Below are positions 42,925-52,681 of a stretch of 64,000 nucleotides of DNA, piece after piece. The stretch lies in assembly GCA_022009855.1 (NCBI GenBank), contig CP091727.1, forward strand, positions 4,526,001 through 4,590,000. Reading direction: 5' to 3'. The translations under genes and the position numbers were made by a program. The notes under the pieces are model-generated. The model did no database searches and was not told where the DNA came from. It worked only from the letters and a program-made list of their open reading frames with translations. The stretch is from Lentisphaeria bacterium. Its GTDB lineage: Bacteria > Verrucomicrobiota > Lentisphaeria > Victivallales > Victivallaceae. Each line of letters starts with the position of its first letter. Within the stretch, counting starts at the first letter, position 1.

Positions 42925-44244
42925 ATGCGATACGGTAAACTGGGTTTATTCGGAGGAATGCTCCTGCTCTGCACTTCTCAGAGTATGGCCGCGGATTGGT
43001 ATGTTTCTTTGACAACAGGAAACAATAAAAACGCAGGAACAAAAGAGGCTCCTTTCAAAAATATCTGGAAAGCAATCGAAAAAGCCATCCCCGGAGACAC
43101 GCTTCATGTCGCGGCGGGAAATTATCCTGGCAAGATGTCCTGCGGCTGGATCAACATGAACAAACCAGTGAACCTGATCGGAGGTTACAAGACCGATTTT
43201 TCGGAGAGAAATCCGCTCATATATCATACGATGCTGCGTCCGTCCAATGCACAGAACGCCACAAAGCCGACATTCGGAACGCTGACCATAAAAACCCGCA
43301 AATTCGGCCCTGACTCCAACATTCTGATTGATGGTTTCATATTCGATCACACCCTGGCCAACAGCTATCATGCCCGGGAGGGAAAACCGGAAGGATTTGA
43401 ACACGGCATGCTGACCATTCCGCCGGCCAAGGGGACCACAAAAAATCCATCGATCGACAAAGCGCTGCTGAATGCGGAAACGGATGGGACATTCACAATC
43501 CAAAACTGCCTGTTTCTCAATGGCGGAAACTTCGCGGTTCTGGCGGCTCATTTTTCAGGGAGTGTGAAAATTCTGAATAATGTATTTATCGGAAATCGCA
43601 TGATGGCCGCCGACGTGAGAAGCACCAACGGAAAACCCGGGATGGTGGATTTTGAATTCGCCAACAACACGCTGCTTTTCACATGGACGCGTACAAAGGC
43701 GTTTGAAGATATGGGATTCGGCGTGCGGGCCAATGCCAATATGTCGACCAATATTCATCACAATATCATCGGTCTGAACACCATGTCCGGCTTCGACAAC
43801 ACGAAGGGCAGCGACAAGACCAAACAGGTCAGGCTGGAAAACAATATCTTTTTTCTGAACAGGACCTCCGACGTGACAATCACCATCAGCCCGTCGATTA
43901 AATTCATGAAGGTGGAAGACGATGGTTTTGACGACCTGGGTGATGTCGATGGCATGGTGAGTGTCAAAGACAATATCGGACTCAAGGATCCGGCGCTGTT
44001 CAAAGACGTTATCGACATGAAATACCTGGAGGCATTCCTGAATGCCACCTATTCCGAAGAGGTCGATTACGATGAAAATTCACCGATGAATCAATTCCGC
44101 GCCGCGCTCGGATTGAACAAACAGGGGAAAATCACCTCCAAGGTATCCATGTTCGCCAATCCTTATCCGTTCGACAGCGCGATTAAATTTTTCGGTGCGG
44201 TTCAGGAGGCAGGCGCTCAGAAACCTCTTCAGGAGAGGCAATGA
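42925..44244 (+). CDS. secreted right-handed parallel beta-helix protein
   Basis: 439 residues, intact. Signal peptide MRYGKLGLFGGMLLLCTSQSMAADWYVS. Then GTKEAPFKNIWKAIEKAIPGDTLHVAAGNYPG, the start of a DUF1565-type pectate-lyase-like solenoid, with repeated Asn-rich turns (TIQNCLFLNGGNFAVLAAHFSGSVKILNNVFIGNRM, HHNIIGLNTM, LENNIFFLNRT). Proteins of this type bind or cleave polysaccharides; no catalytic residues could be assigned. The stop overlaps the next ATG (ATGA). Confidence 0.83.
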   Translation: MRYGKLGLFGGMLLLCTSQSMAADWYVSLTTGNNKNAGTKEAPFKNIWKAIEKAIPGDTLHVAAGNYPGKMSCGWINMNKPVNLIGGYKTDFSERNPLIYHTMLRPSNAQNATKPTFGTLTIKTRKFGPDSNILIDGFIFDHTLANSYHAREGKPEGFEHGMLTIPPAKGTTKNPSIDKALLNAETDGTFTIQNCLFLNGGNFAVLAAHFSGSVKILNNVFIGNRMMAADVRSTNGKPGMVDFEFANNTLLFTWTRTKAFEDMGFGVRANANMSTNIHHNIIGLNTMSGFDNTKGSDKTKQVRLENNIFFLNRTSDVTITISPSIKFMKVEDDGFDDLGDVDGMVSVKDNIGLKDPALFKDVIDMKYLEAFLNATYSEEVDYDENSPMNQFRAALGLNKQGKITSKVSMFANPYPFDSAIKFFGAVQEAGAQKPLQERQ

Positions 44245-44417
44245 GAGAACGCCGGAAGGGTCGTCTGGGAATCTGGGTTGTACTGCTGGCCGGCATGCTG
44301 TCTGCGGCAGGTTGCGCCTCAACTCCGGAAGAGCGGAACGCACGGGAATACCGGCAGCAGCAGGCGGCTGAGCGTTTCTGTGAAGCGCTTATCGATTTCA
44401 TAATAGAATCCATCTAA
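44241..44417 (+). CDS. small lipoprotein
   Basis: 58 residues: MRERRKGRLGIWVVLLAGMLSAAGCASTPEERNAREYRQQQ. The lipobox SAAGC is clear and the mature part is short and charged. The ATG overlaps the stop of the beta-helix gene, so translation is coupled. The function is unknown. Confidence 0.7.
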   Translation: MRERRKGRLGIWVVLLAGMLSAAGCASTPEERNAREYRQQQAAERFCEALIDFIIESI

Positions 44418-44435
44418 ACGAAAAGGGAAACAGTT

Positions 44436-44786
44436 ATGCCTCAGAAAGTAATCAGCAACTTCATCAACATCTTGACCAGGAAATACTTCTGCTTTACCGG
44501 CCGGGCCGGACGGACGGAATTCTGGCTCTGGATTCTGGTCATGTTCATTGTCAGCACAGTTCTCGGATTCGTTCCCAAGATCGGATCAATCCTCAGTTTG
44601 ATCTGGACATTGGCAATGCTTCTGCCCAGTCTGGGGGTTACTGCGCGACGCCTGCATGACCGGAATAAATCCGGATGGACAATTTTGATCACCCTTATTC
44701 CATTCATCGGCGCGTTGATCCTCCTGATCATGTGTATTCCAGAGGGAGACAAAGACGAGAACAAGTTTGGCTCGGCAATCAATTAA
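44436..44786 (+). CDS. DUF805 inner-membrane protein
   Basis: 116 residues matching the YhaH/DUF805 pattern: FTGRAGRTEFWLWILVMFIVSTVLG, then SLGVTARRLHDRNKSGWTILITLIPFIGALILLIMCIPEGDKDENKFG. Four hydrophobic segments are seen, with the conserved RRLHD motif between the second and third. The role is unknown. It lies in a rightward run of secreted-protein genes. Confidence 0.9.
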   Translation: MPQKVISNFINILTRKYFCFTGRAGRTEFWLWILVMFIVSTVLGFVPKIGSILSLIWTLAMLLPSLGVTARRLHDRNKSGWTILITLIPFIGALILLIMCIPEGDKDENKFGSAIN

Positions 44787-44814
44787 AATATAAGAAAACA
44801 GCTTGGAGGAAAAA

Positions 44815-45394
44815 ATGAAAAAAAGTTTTACACTGGCTTTGTTCAGCTCCCCTTGTTCTGGGATGTTTTGCGGCGGAAACCATTTACCGCGGTGACTCCA
44901 CCGATAAAAAAGATGTGATCTGCTATTATCAGAGCGGAAACTTTTACCGCGACGCGGCACGGAAAGAAGTTCTTTACGCGCATCCGGGCAATATGGTCGC
45001 CAAGGAAGCGCCGAAAGCCTCCCCCGACAACAGCATTTTCCGGTTGCAGGGCAACCGCATCTACAAAGGATTCTCCATCAACCAGGCGGACTGCCTGGCT
45101 ACGCTGTTCGAAACGAAAACGCAGCGCGGCAATGTTCTCGAAGCCGTGATTTACAATGGATTCGTCACGTTCAAGGATACGGAGGAGAAACGCGAAACCG
45201 GCGGGATTACGATCATCACCGAATACAAGGTGCAGCAGGATGGGAAATATGTGCCTGGCGAGGTGCTTTACACCATCAAAGACAACAAGATATATCGCGG
45301 TGCGTCAACCGATGCCAAGGACTGCCTGCTGACATTCACCGGAAGCTTCACCAGTTCCCGGTTGTTGTTCATGGCTGTCGAATTAACGAAATAG
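44815..45394 (+). CDS. exported protein with repeated IYxGxSxxxxDC units, frameshifted
   Basis: GGAGG precedes an ATG reading MKKSFTLALFSS. A frame change near 44852 (CCCC) gives a signal peptide LVLGCFAAETIYRGDS. Three spaced repeats follow: IYRGDSTDKKDVICYY, IYKGFSINQADCLATLF and IYRGASTDAKDCLLTF, each starting a beta-rich unit. About 190 residues. The family is not recognised. Confidence 0.6.
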
Positions 45395-45410
45395 TCTGCT
45401 CGATTCTATT

Positions 45411-45455
45411 GAAAAAGCCGGGACTGGTTCAGGTAAAGAATCAGTTTCCGGCTTG
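45411..45455 (+). terminator. probable terminator
   Basis: AAGCCGG...CCGGCTT arms with an internal ACTGGTTC/GAATCAGT extension lie after the repeat-protein gene. Confidence 0.6.
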
Positions 45456-45484
45456 TTATAGTGTAACATGGAGGCAATACGGTC

Positions 45485-46945
45485 ATGAAACGGATCCTAT
45501 CGGGATTGAGCTGCTGGCTGGCTGTCGGCTTCTCCCTGTGCGGAGCGGAGAACCTGCCGCTTTTGATGCAGACGGGGAGATATGAACAGGTAAAAAGCCT
45601 GGTGGAAGCCGGCGGTGTGGATCTGGAGGAGACGGACCGTTACAATCGAACCGTGCTGCACTGGGCGGCGATTGCCAACGCCGAGCTGATTCCTCTGTTA
45701 TTGGCAAAAGGAGCCGACATAGAAGCGAGGGATGGCAGCGGCATGACTCCGCTGCACCATGCCGTCAGCGCCCGGAATACTGCGGCGGTGGAAAAACTGC
45801 TTGCGGGGAAAGCTGACGTCAGGGCTTCGGATAACGCGCAGAATACCGTCCTCCACTTTGCCTGCCGGGGAAAAGATCCCCGGCCGGAAATCATCACGCT
45901 GCTGCTGAAAAACGGGGCCGATGTCAATGCGAAGGACCGCGGCGGGACAACGCCCTTCATGCTCGTCAACAGTTCCGACAGCTACAATGCTGAAGTCATC
46001 AGCGCCATATTCACTGCAAAGCCGGACGTCAATGCACAGAACAGCCGGGGAGAAACGACATTGATGCTCTGCATCCGGAAGTTCACTGCGGCGGATCCGC
46101 GTATTCCGGCTTCGATGCTCGTCATCCCCGGAATCAAACTGGATATCCAGGATCAGGACGGCAATTCCGCCATGCACATTGCCGCCGCGTTCCGTACCAA
46201 TCTGGACAAAGCCGCTTATGTGGTAGATGCACTCGGGGAGAAGAAGGCGAATCCGAATCTTCAGGATAAGCACGGCCGGACTCCGCTGTTTCTGGCGGTC
46301 GAGACAGACAACGCCCGGGCGATCGGCGTGCTGCTGGATAAATTCAAAGCCGATCCTGATTTACAATGCAATGACGGCAACTGTCCGGTTCTGTTTGCCG
46401 CTCAGCATGGCAATATTCCGCTGCTGCAGGCGCTCATCGGGAAAAAAGCTGATTTGAACGTCAAAGATAAAAACGGGGCGACTCCTCTGGTTCTGGCATT
46501 AAGAGCAAAAGAGATGCGTGATTTCCTGATCGCCTCCGGTGCTGATCTGGAGACCCAGGTGATGGACAGGGGAATGAAGATCCTGCATTTCGCCATTGAA
46601 AACTTCAGCGACGGCGAGCCGGCATGTTACCTGCTGGAAAAAGGTGCCAGCCCGGATTCAACGGATATGTTCGGAGACACCCCGCTGCATTATGCCGCGC
46701 GCGAGCGCAATCTTGTGGTGGTCAAGGCGCTCCTGGCGAAGAAAGCCGATGTCAACTGTCAGAATAAGAATGGTGAAACGCCGATTTTCCTTGCGGCAGG
46801 CAGGGGGGGATGTGGAAATTGTAAAACTGCTGCTGGATAACGGCGCAAAACTGGATGTGAAAACGAAAAAGGCAAATCGATATCGGACTATGCCGGCGGC
46901 GATACGCGGAAACTGCTGGAAAGCCGGTCCGATTTTCGCCCTTAA
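45485..46945 (+). CDS. exported ankyrin-repeat protein, 3' frameshift
   Basis: Signal peptide MKRILSGLSCWLAVGFSLCGAEN followed by at least ten ankyrin repeats (NRTVLHWAAIANAELIPLLLAKGADIEARDGSG, MTPLHHAVSARNTAAVEKLL, DTPLHYAARERNLVVVKALLAKKADVN). Breaks near 46803 and 46870 at G6 and short A runs restore DVEIVKLLLDNGAKLDVKTKKGKS and the end RKLLESRSDFRP. Ankyrins mediate protein binding; an exported one may act in the periplasm or at the cell surface. Confidence 0.85.
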
Positions 46946-47391
46946 GTAAATAGATATTATGCAAACAGCCAGGTGCGAGAAAGAAAAAAATTTTGAGGAA
47001 AGGTTTTCCCTTCTCTCGCTCTTTCTCTTCCAAAACTATTCGAGTAGCATTGATTCAATTGTACTCCAATTGGATCAATGTGAGCTTGAAAATTCAGCAC
47101 CAGAACAAGACAAATGTCCGCATCGTAAGCGGCAGGAAGAGGGCTAATGAAATGTTCTGTCTGATGTCCGATGACATGGAACTCTACAAACAGTTCACCG
47201 ATAATCCAACTTTGAAAAAGTGGCTTTCCGACATGGTGTTTCGTATGATTTACAATTCCAGCGAAAAGCTGCTCCAATCGCGTGCTGCACCATAAGGGAT
47301 TTTTCCGCTGCTTCTTGTGCCGTTCAAACGGATTTCATCTATATATAACTATTGTGATGGCAGGTTGAGGTAATCGGCCTGAATGAGTGAT
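46946..47391. pseudogene. gene remnant, possibly the C-terminal end of a restriction R-subunit-like protein
   Basis: Within this stretch, 47093-47295 reads NVRIVSGRKRANEMFCLMSDDMELYKQFTDNPTLKKWLSDMVFRMIYN. It has good codon content but no credible start nearby. From memory it resembles the extreme C-terminus of EcoR124-type R subunits. The rest of the stretch shows nothing definite. Confidence 0.3.
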
Positions 47392-47430
47392 CAGCCCTGT
47401 CGGTCTTTGTGACCGGCGGGGCTGATTGGT
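47392..47430 (+). terminator. terminator upstream of the clamp-like gene
   Basis: ATCAGCCC..CGGTC pairs with GACCG..GGGCTGAT and is followed by TGGTTTTAA. Confidence 0.65.
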
Positions 47431-47454
47431 TTTAATCGCATGGAGGTGATGAAG

Positions 47455-48733
47455 ATGAAGATCAGAAAGAGTGTGTTGCTGGAGGCGTTGAAGGTGCTGG
47501 GGAAGGTCGTGGCGCAGACTTCGCCGGAAGAGGTTGTGCGGTCAGTTCGCTTTGTCGGGGATGGAGAACGGCTGCGGCTCATGGCGACTGACGGCGTGGA
47601 GTGTGTCGCAGTAAGTGTGGAGTGTGAGGTTGCAGAGGCGGTCGATTTTGCGGTTGAGTATCGGGCGCTGCGGGAGCTGATCCGTTCCACGCGGGGCGGT
47701 GAGGTTGAGGTTACGGGGAAGCCGCTCGAATGGCCGGAGCTGGAGGTGGTTCCCGAGGAGGCGGTTTCGGTTGAACTTCCGGCCATGTTCGGGGAGTTGC
47801 TTGCGCTGGTGGTTCCGGTTGCGGATCGCGATGGTGCGCGGCTCATCCTGCGGGGCGTCAACCTTTCGCCGGAGGGCATCACTGCGACGAATGGGAAGGA
47901 GCTGCTGCATCTCCCCTGTCCGCTCGCGATTCCGGAGGAGGTCACGCTGCCGTTTCCGCTCGCGTTGTTGATGGCGAAAACCGCCGCTCCCGGTGTACTC
48001 CACCTCTGGAGTCGGCGCAACGAACGGCTCTTCCGGATTGAGGTCGACGGCTTTCTGTGGCAGGGCAAGGTACTCTCCGGGAAATTCCCCGCCTGGAAAC
48101 AGGTGATTCCGTCCGGCAATGCCTTGGATTATTCGCTGGAGTTCTTTGAGCCGGAGCGGATCATCGCGTTTCTGAAGACGGTTCCCGATCATGAACCGCT
48201 GAACGGAATCGAACTCAACGTAACACCGAACGGTGTCACGCTCATTCCGGTCGATACTCCCGAGATGTCGTTCGAAACGGAAGCGGAGTTTCTGGGCGTT
48301 CAGCCACGGGCAGTGCTGGTGCTCAACAAGTACATCCTGTTGCGGATGCTTCAGCAGCGTTACACGAAGTTCCGCGCCCATTCGGACGGGCGGATGCCGG
48401 TCGTGGCCGAGGGCGGCGCCGGCTGTTACGTTGCGATGCCGATTCATCTTAGTCCCAAATCCAATCCACAAACTAACCAGGAGGCAAACAAAATGGAAAC
48501 GAACGAGATCAAAGAAACCGACTCCCGGCGGGAGTCCGCAAACGAAGCTTCCGACCCGATGGAGGAGCTGAATCACGGGATCGATGAGCTGCGAGGAAAA
48601 CTCAAGCTGCTGCTCGATGAAACCGGCGTGTTGACCCGCAAGGTCAAAGGAAGCCGTGCTCAAGCAGAAGCAGAAAGAGCGGGATTTCATCCTTGCCAAG
48701 CGCGCCATCGAACGGATCAAGATGGCGATTTGA
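47455..48733 (+). CDS. DnaN-like sliding-clamp-fold protein with coiled-coil tail, frameshifted
   Basis: Residues 1 to about 340 follow the three-domain beta-clamp pattern of DNA polymerase III beta: MKIRKSVLLEALKVLGKVVAQTSPEEVVRSVRFVGDGERLRLMATDGVECVAVSV, RLILRGVNLSPEGITATNGKELLHLPC, and SGKFPAWKQVIPSG. A charged, probably coiled-coil tail follows (MEELNHGIDELRGKLKLLLDETGVLTRKV). A break near 48655 restores QKQKERDFILAKRAIERIKMAI. GGAGGTG fixes the start at 47455. It is divergent from chromosomal DnaN and lies with nuclease and DUF932 genes. Confidence 0.72.
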
Positions 48734-48814
48734 TCACATCGACAAAACAAACATACAACCGAAGAGACGGAGGCCTGACCGCTTCCGTCCCTTCTCATTT
48801 ATGGAGGTGAAATG

Positions 48815-49246
48815 ATGTTGAAACTCAATGCGTCGTATTCGAAGAAGGTTCCGGCCGGGGAAGAGTATTCGAGCCAGAGTTATCATGCATCGGTCGAGGT
48901 TGAACTTCCGGACGGCTTGTCCGGTGAAGCTCTCCAAGCCCGTATTCATGAAACCTTTGATCTCGTGCGTAACTCGGTCGAAGCGGAACTGCACGGAAAT
49001 GTGCCCCGCAATCATGAGGGGTATCCCGCTGCAGAAGAGCGTAAAACCGCGCCGCAGGGCAACCGGACAGCAGGTCGTCAGAACGACGTTCCGGCAAGTC
49101 CGAAACAGCTGTCGTATCTGCTCGATCTGGCTCGTCAGCGCGGAGTGACTCCGCAGCAGATCGCCGCGCAGCATGGTGTGCCGGACGTGCGGCAGCTGAG
49201 CAAGCGGCAGTGTTCGGAACTCATCAACAGCTGGAGGGCGGCATGA
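48815..49246 (+). CDS. hypothetical protein with C-terminal helical domain
   Basis: 143 residues. The N-terminal half is beta-like (LKLNASYSKKVPAGEEYSSQSYHASVEVELPDG). The C-terminal half, after a basic linker, reads ASPKQLSYLLDLARQRGVTPQQIAAQHGVPDVRQLSKRQCSELINSW, a pattern common in phage and plasmid proteins next to single-strand-binding or recombination genes. GGAGG spacing favours 48815 over 48812. The stop overlaps the nuclease start. Confidence 0.65.
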   Translation: MLKLNASYSKKVPAGEEYSSQSYHASVEVELPDGLSGEALQARIHETFDLVRNSVEAELHGNVPRNHEGYPAAEERKTAPQGNRTAGRQNDVPASPKQLSYLLDLARQRGVTPQQIAAQHGVPDVRQLSKRQCSELINSWRAA

Positions 49247-50035
49247 TGGCGACCATCGATGAACTGCGGCAGGAACCGCACTGGTCCTATTCGGCGTTGA
49301 ACACCTACCTCAACGTCTGTCAGTTGCAATACTTCTTCCGTTATGTGGAGCAGCCGGAGATCGAACGGACTTCGGTCTGCCTCCCGTTCGGCAAGGCGTT
49401 TCATGCGGCTTTGACCGCGCAGGCGTGGGAGTGTCTGATGGGGAGTTCGCTGACCCGGGAGGAGATCGTCAACCTCTTTGCAGAGTCGTTCAAGATCGAA
49501 ACCGAAATCGCGCCAAATTTGATCTACAAGGAGGGCGAGAATTTCGACTCGATGATCGCGCTGGCGACCCGGATGCTCGATGCCGCGCTCGCGAACTGGT
49601 CGGACTTCTACACGATCAAAGGCGTCGCGCAGGCGTTCAAAATCGACGTTCCCGGACTCAAAAAGCCGCTGATCGGCGAATGGGACTTTCTCGTGCAGGA
49701 CGGGCGGGATGTCTGTATCGTGGACTGGAAAACTTCCGCGAGCCGCTGGCCCGCCGGGAAAGCCGACCGTGACTTACAGGCGACCGTCTTTTCGTATGCC
49801 TACGAGAAGTTGAACGGCACGACGCCGCTTTTCCGGTTCGACGTGATCACCAAGGCGAAGAATCCGGTCTGCGAAACGCACTACACCTGCCGCGATGAGG
49901 CCGTGTTCCTGCGGTTCGAGTCGCTGGCGGCGCGGGTGCAGGACGCAGTGGACAAAGGGCGTGTTTCTGCCGAACGAAACGAGCTTCGCCTGTGCGGAGT
50001 GCCCGTATAAAAATCGTTGCAAAAACTGGAGGTAA
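49243..50035 (+). CDS. PD-(D/E)XK nuclease of the RecB/Cas4-like type, 3' frameshift
   Basis: WSYSALNTYLNVCQLQYFFRYVEQPE is the typical opening of RecB-like (PDDEXK_1) nucleases. The core is LIGEWDFLVQDGRDVCIVDWKTSASRWP with motif D-x(n)-D-W-K, then QATVFSYAYEKLNG. Correcting an extra G near 49962 gives VFLPNETSFACAECPYKNRCKNW, a C-terminal cysteine cluster. With an upstream Cys this could bind Fe-S as in Cas4/AddB. It probably acts in recombination of the element. Confidence 0.82.
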
Positions 50036-50038
50036 CAT

Positions 50039-50767
50039 ATGGGACTGATGATGAGTGAAGGAAAATTCGTCGGACGCGATGAGATCGCGTTGGTTCCGAC
50101 GCCGGAAGCGACTGCGAGCTGGAAACCGGTTCCGCACAGCGACGTGATCGACGCGGTGACGGAGGTGGTCCAGGCTCACAACTGGCAGATTTTGGAGGAG
50201 CAGTACGGTCTCGCCCGGGACGGTCAGCGGATGTTCGGCGTGATGCGGATCAACCGCACGTCGAGCACGGAGTGGAGCCGTTGCATCGGCATCCGCAACA
50301 GTCACGATCGCACACTGGCACTCGGATTGAGTGCCGGTTTGAGCGTCCGTGTCTGTTCAAATCTCATGTTTGGAGGCAGTACGATATTGAAGCGTCGCCA
50401 CACCTCCCGGATCGAACTGAACGGTCTGGTTCTGGAAGCGGTGAATTCGCTTGAACTGGAGTTTTTAACCTTGGAAAATGTAGCAGAGGAGTTGAAGATC
50501 GATGAACTCAATGATGATGAAGTTCGTGCTTCGCTGGTGGTGGCGGCGGAACGTCAGGCGATTCCGTCGTGTGATATTCTGACCGTCTGGAATGAATTCA
50601 AGCATCCCCGGCACGAGGAGTTTGCGGAACCGACCCGGTGGAGTCTGTTGAACGCCTTCACCGAGACCGCGAAGAAGTACAGTCCCGCCCGCGCCGACCA
50701 GTGCTACCGCAGCCTGACCCGGCTCTTCGGACTGGATGGTCAGCCGGCGGAACTCTGGAGAAAGTAA
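50039..50767 (+). CDS. DUF932-domain protein
   Basis: 242 residues: MGLMMSEGKFVGRDEIALVPTPEATASWKPVPHSDVIDAVTEVVQAHNW, RCIGIRNSHDRTLALGLSAGLSVRVCSNLMFGG. This matches the DUF932 (phage/plasmid-like TIGR03299) pattern. GGAGGT precedes the ATG and the gene starts three bases after the nuclease stop. The family travels with mobile-element replication and recombination genes; no biochemical role is established. Confidence 0.8.
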   Translation: MGLMMSEGKFVGRDEIALVPTPEATASWKPVPHSDVIDAVTEVVQAHNWQILEEQYGLARDGQRMFGVMRINRTSSTEWSRCIGIRNSHDRTLALGLSAGLSVRVCSNLMFGGSTILKRRHTSRIELNGLVLEAVNSLELEFLTLENVAEELKIDELNDDEVRASLVVAAERQAIPSCDILTVWNEFKHPRHEEFAEPTRWSLLNAFTETAKKYSPARADQCYRSLTRLFGLDGQPAELWRK

Positions 50768-50792
50768 GTTACAACGAGAAAGGAATGGAAAA

Positions 50793-51089
50793 ATGGAGTG
50801 TCCAATTTGCGGGAAGAAGGCCTATCCGGTTGCTGCGATTCGCGGAACGACGACCTTGCTCGGCGCCGGAGCCGGAAGCTATGTCGCCGCAACCGCCGGA
50901 GGTCAGACTGGTGCCGCCATCGGCACGCTGCTCTGTCCCGGCGTGGGAACGGTTGTCGGAAGAGCGCTCGGCATCCTGATCGGAGCCGCCAGCGGAGCCG
51001 TGGCTGGGAACACCGTCGGCAAGCTGATCGATGAGAACGTCATCCGCAGCTACCGATGCGGTTCCTGTTCCTATCAGTGGAGGGTGTGA
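50793..51089 (+). CDS. zinc-ribbon protein with glycine-rich membrane hairpin
   Basis: 98 residues. An N-terminal CPICG half-ribbon and a C-terminal CGSCSYQW half-ribbon flank a glycine/alanine-rich hydrophobic segment (AGAGSYVAATAGGQTGAAIGTLLCPGVGTVVGRALGILIGAASGAVAG). AGGAAT precedes the ATG at 50793. The function is unknown; the arrangement suggests membrane association. Confidence 0.65.
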   Translation: MECPICGKKAYPVAAIRGTTTLLGAGAGSYVAATAGGQTGAAIGTLLCPGVGTVVGRALGILIGAASGAVAGNTVGKLIDENVIRSYRCGSCSYQWRV

Positions 51090-51091
51090 CG

Positions 51092-51214
51092 ATGAGACAC
51101 TGTCCTGACTGCAACTCCACGCAGGTGATCCCGTGGGACGACGGTTATCTCTGCTGTTCCTGCGGCTGTGAATTCGGCTCGCTTCCCATCGAGGACGAGT
51201 CCGAAGAAGAGTGA
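51092..51214 (+). CDS. tiny zinc-ribbon protein
   Basis: 40 residues: MRHCPDCNSTQVIPWDDGYLCCSCGCEFGSL, a complete Cys4 ribbon (CPDC/CSCGC) with an acidic tail. It starts three bases after the previous stop. Confidence 0.6.
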   Translation: MRHCPDCNSTQVIPWDDGYLCCSCGCEFGSLPIEDESEEE

Positions 51215-51488
51215 CTTCCATGTCACGGAGAATCCCCATCCCGGGATTCTTTTTTTTACAGCGCGTACCATGATATGGGAACTAACTCAACCAGCCATGA
51301 TGATTCCGATTGACTGCGAAAGCATCCGGCAGCATGGAAGGTTCAGCCCGTTTCCGCTGTTCGTGCTCATCAGGTAAATATATAATACATAAATAGATGA
51401 ATTATACATAAATAGATGAATATAAAAATGTATGAAGTATCTACCGGTGAGAAGAGTATAACATTGTTTCAGAAAAGGAAATTGTACC

Positions 51489-52163
51489 ATGCCAGGGAAA
51501 ACCATCATCAAGACAAAAGAGTATCAGGGGTATCAGCTCTCTCAACAGGAACATACCTTTCAAACAAAGTATCTCGATAGAGGAATTCAAATGATCGATT
51601 CGATGTCCTCTCGTCACAGTAAAGTATTTCAAGTAAGAATGGATTTCCGTTATCCACAGGAAATGGAGTCAGATGGAAGCAATCAGGATTTTCAGAAAAC
51701 ATTACAGGGACTTTCAAGAGAACTGGCAAGGCAGGGATGTGATCCGCAATACATCGCAAGACGGGAACAGGTTTCGAGTCATAACCCTCATCTGCATCTG
51801 GTTCTTATGGTGGATGGGAATAAACGTCGTTGTGCCGATACGTTGAATCGAACTGCGGAGAAGCATTGGGCGAATACGCTCGGCATATCGGAAGAGGAGG
51901 TTCATCAGCGCAAACTGGTATATCCCTGCAATCACGATCCACAGGGCAATCCGAGACCGAACAGTTACCTGCTGGAACGCCGAGATCCCGGAGATACGAA
52001 AGAGGAGATGGTTCAGCAGTTGTCATATCTGGCCAAAGTCGATGGAAGAGATGTGACGCCGAGCCGTACCCGGAAATTCTTCTGCAGTCAGTTCGCCAAA
52101 GATGAAGCTATCGCCCGGGAGAAACGGGAGAAGTGGCTTCAGGCTCACCCGCAGGGCAGATAA
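51489..52163 (+). CDS. inovirus Gp2 / YagK-YfjJ-like replication protein
   Basis: 224 residues: TFQTKYLDRGIQMIDSMSSRHSKVFQVRMDFRYPQ, QYIARREQVSSHNPHLHLVLMVDGNKRR, then NPRPNSYLLERRDP. The NPHLHLVLMVDG block is the histidine motif of Rep-like families found in prophages and islands. It probably initiates or assists replication of the element by a HUH-like reaction; the nuclease activity is inferred. Confidence 0.75.
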   Translation: MPGKTIIKTKEYQGYQLSQQEHTFQTKYLDRGIQMIDSMSSRHSKVFQVRMDFRYPQEMESDGSNQDFQKTLQGLSRELARQGCDPQYIARREQVSSHNPHLHLVLMVDGNKRRCADTLNRTAEKHWANTLGISEEEVHQRKLVYPCNHDPQGNPRPNSYLLERRDPGDTKEEMVQQLSYLAKVDGRDVTPSRTRKFFCSQFAKDEAIAREKREKWLQAHPQGR

Positions 52164-52462
52164 CAGCGATTCCACACAACCTCCGATTTCCCTCCCGTCT
52201 GCATTGGGGTTCGGAGGTCTGAGACGATGGATCCCGCCGGGTTGTGCTGGTCTGGGTTCAAGGTCTGTTTTATGCAATTTCAAAGTTCAACCTGGAATCT
52301 GCATAAAATCATCCTGATCTCTGCCGGAAATATGGAATTGATCAGCGGGATCAGTTCCACATGGGAAAATGAGTTGTTGGGGAGAATGTTGTTTCCGGAT
52401 TGACTTCCCGGTGTAAAATGCTATATTGATATTGAATAAACGAAGATGTCGAGGTTGAACGC
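52164..52462. promoter_or_regulatory. intergenic region with promoter of the DUF3791-DUF3990 module
   Basis: TTGACT (52400-52405) and TATATT (52422-52427), 16-base spacing, lie about 35 bases before the first module gene. The rest holds no supported feature. Confidence 0.55.
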
Positions 52463-52681
52463 ATGAGTAAGTCCGCTCTTGAATTTGCTATCTTCTGCAT
52501 AGAGGCAGTGGCACAACGCCTGAACGTGCCCGGCAATCAGGTTTACGATATGCTTGCGAAGCAATCCGATATTCTGAATACCTATCTGATTCCTTCTTTC
52601 GATGTGCTTCATACGCAAAGCAGGCAGTATATCGTCGATGACATTCTGTCATTGATGCGGGAACGCGGGGTGCTGCCGTGA
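52463..52681 (+). CDS. DUF3791 protein
   Basis: 72 residues: SALEFAIFCIEAVAQRLNVPGNQVYDMLAKQSDILNTYLIPSFDVLHTQSRQYIVDDILSLM, matching the small helical DUF3791 family. The stop overlaps the DUF3990 start by four bases. It is probably an accessory or antitoxin-like component of the module. Confidence 0.78.
   Translation: MSKSALEFAIFCIEAVAQRLNVPGNQVYDMLAKQSDILNTYLIPSFDVLHTQSRQYIVDDILSLMRERGVLP

Noticed and set aside
46993..47295. Treating this frame as an intact small gene
   Set aside because: The N-terminal half looks like non-coding sequence; only the C-terminal half has protein-like composition, so it is listed as a remnant.
49243..50035. Reading the RecB-like nuclease as Cas4 of a CRISPR system
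   Set aside because: Its neighbours are clamp-like and DUF932 genes and no CRISPR array or Cas1 was found.
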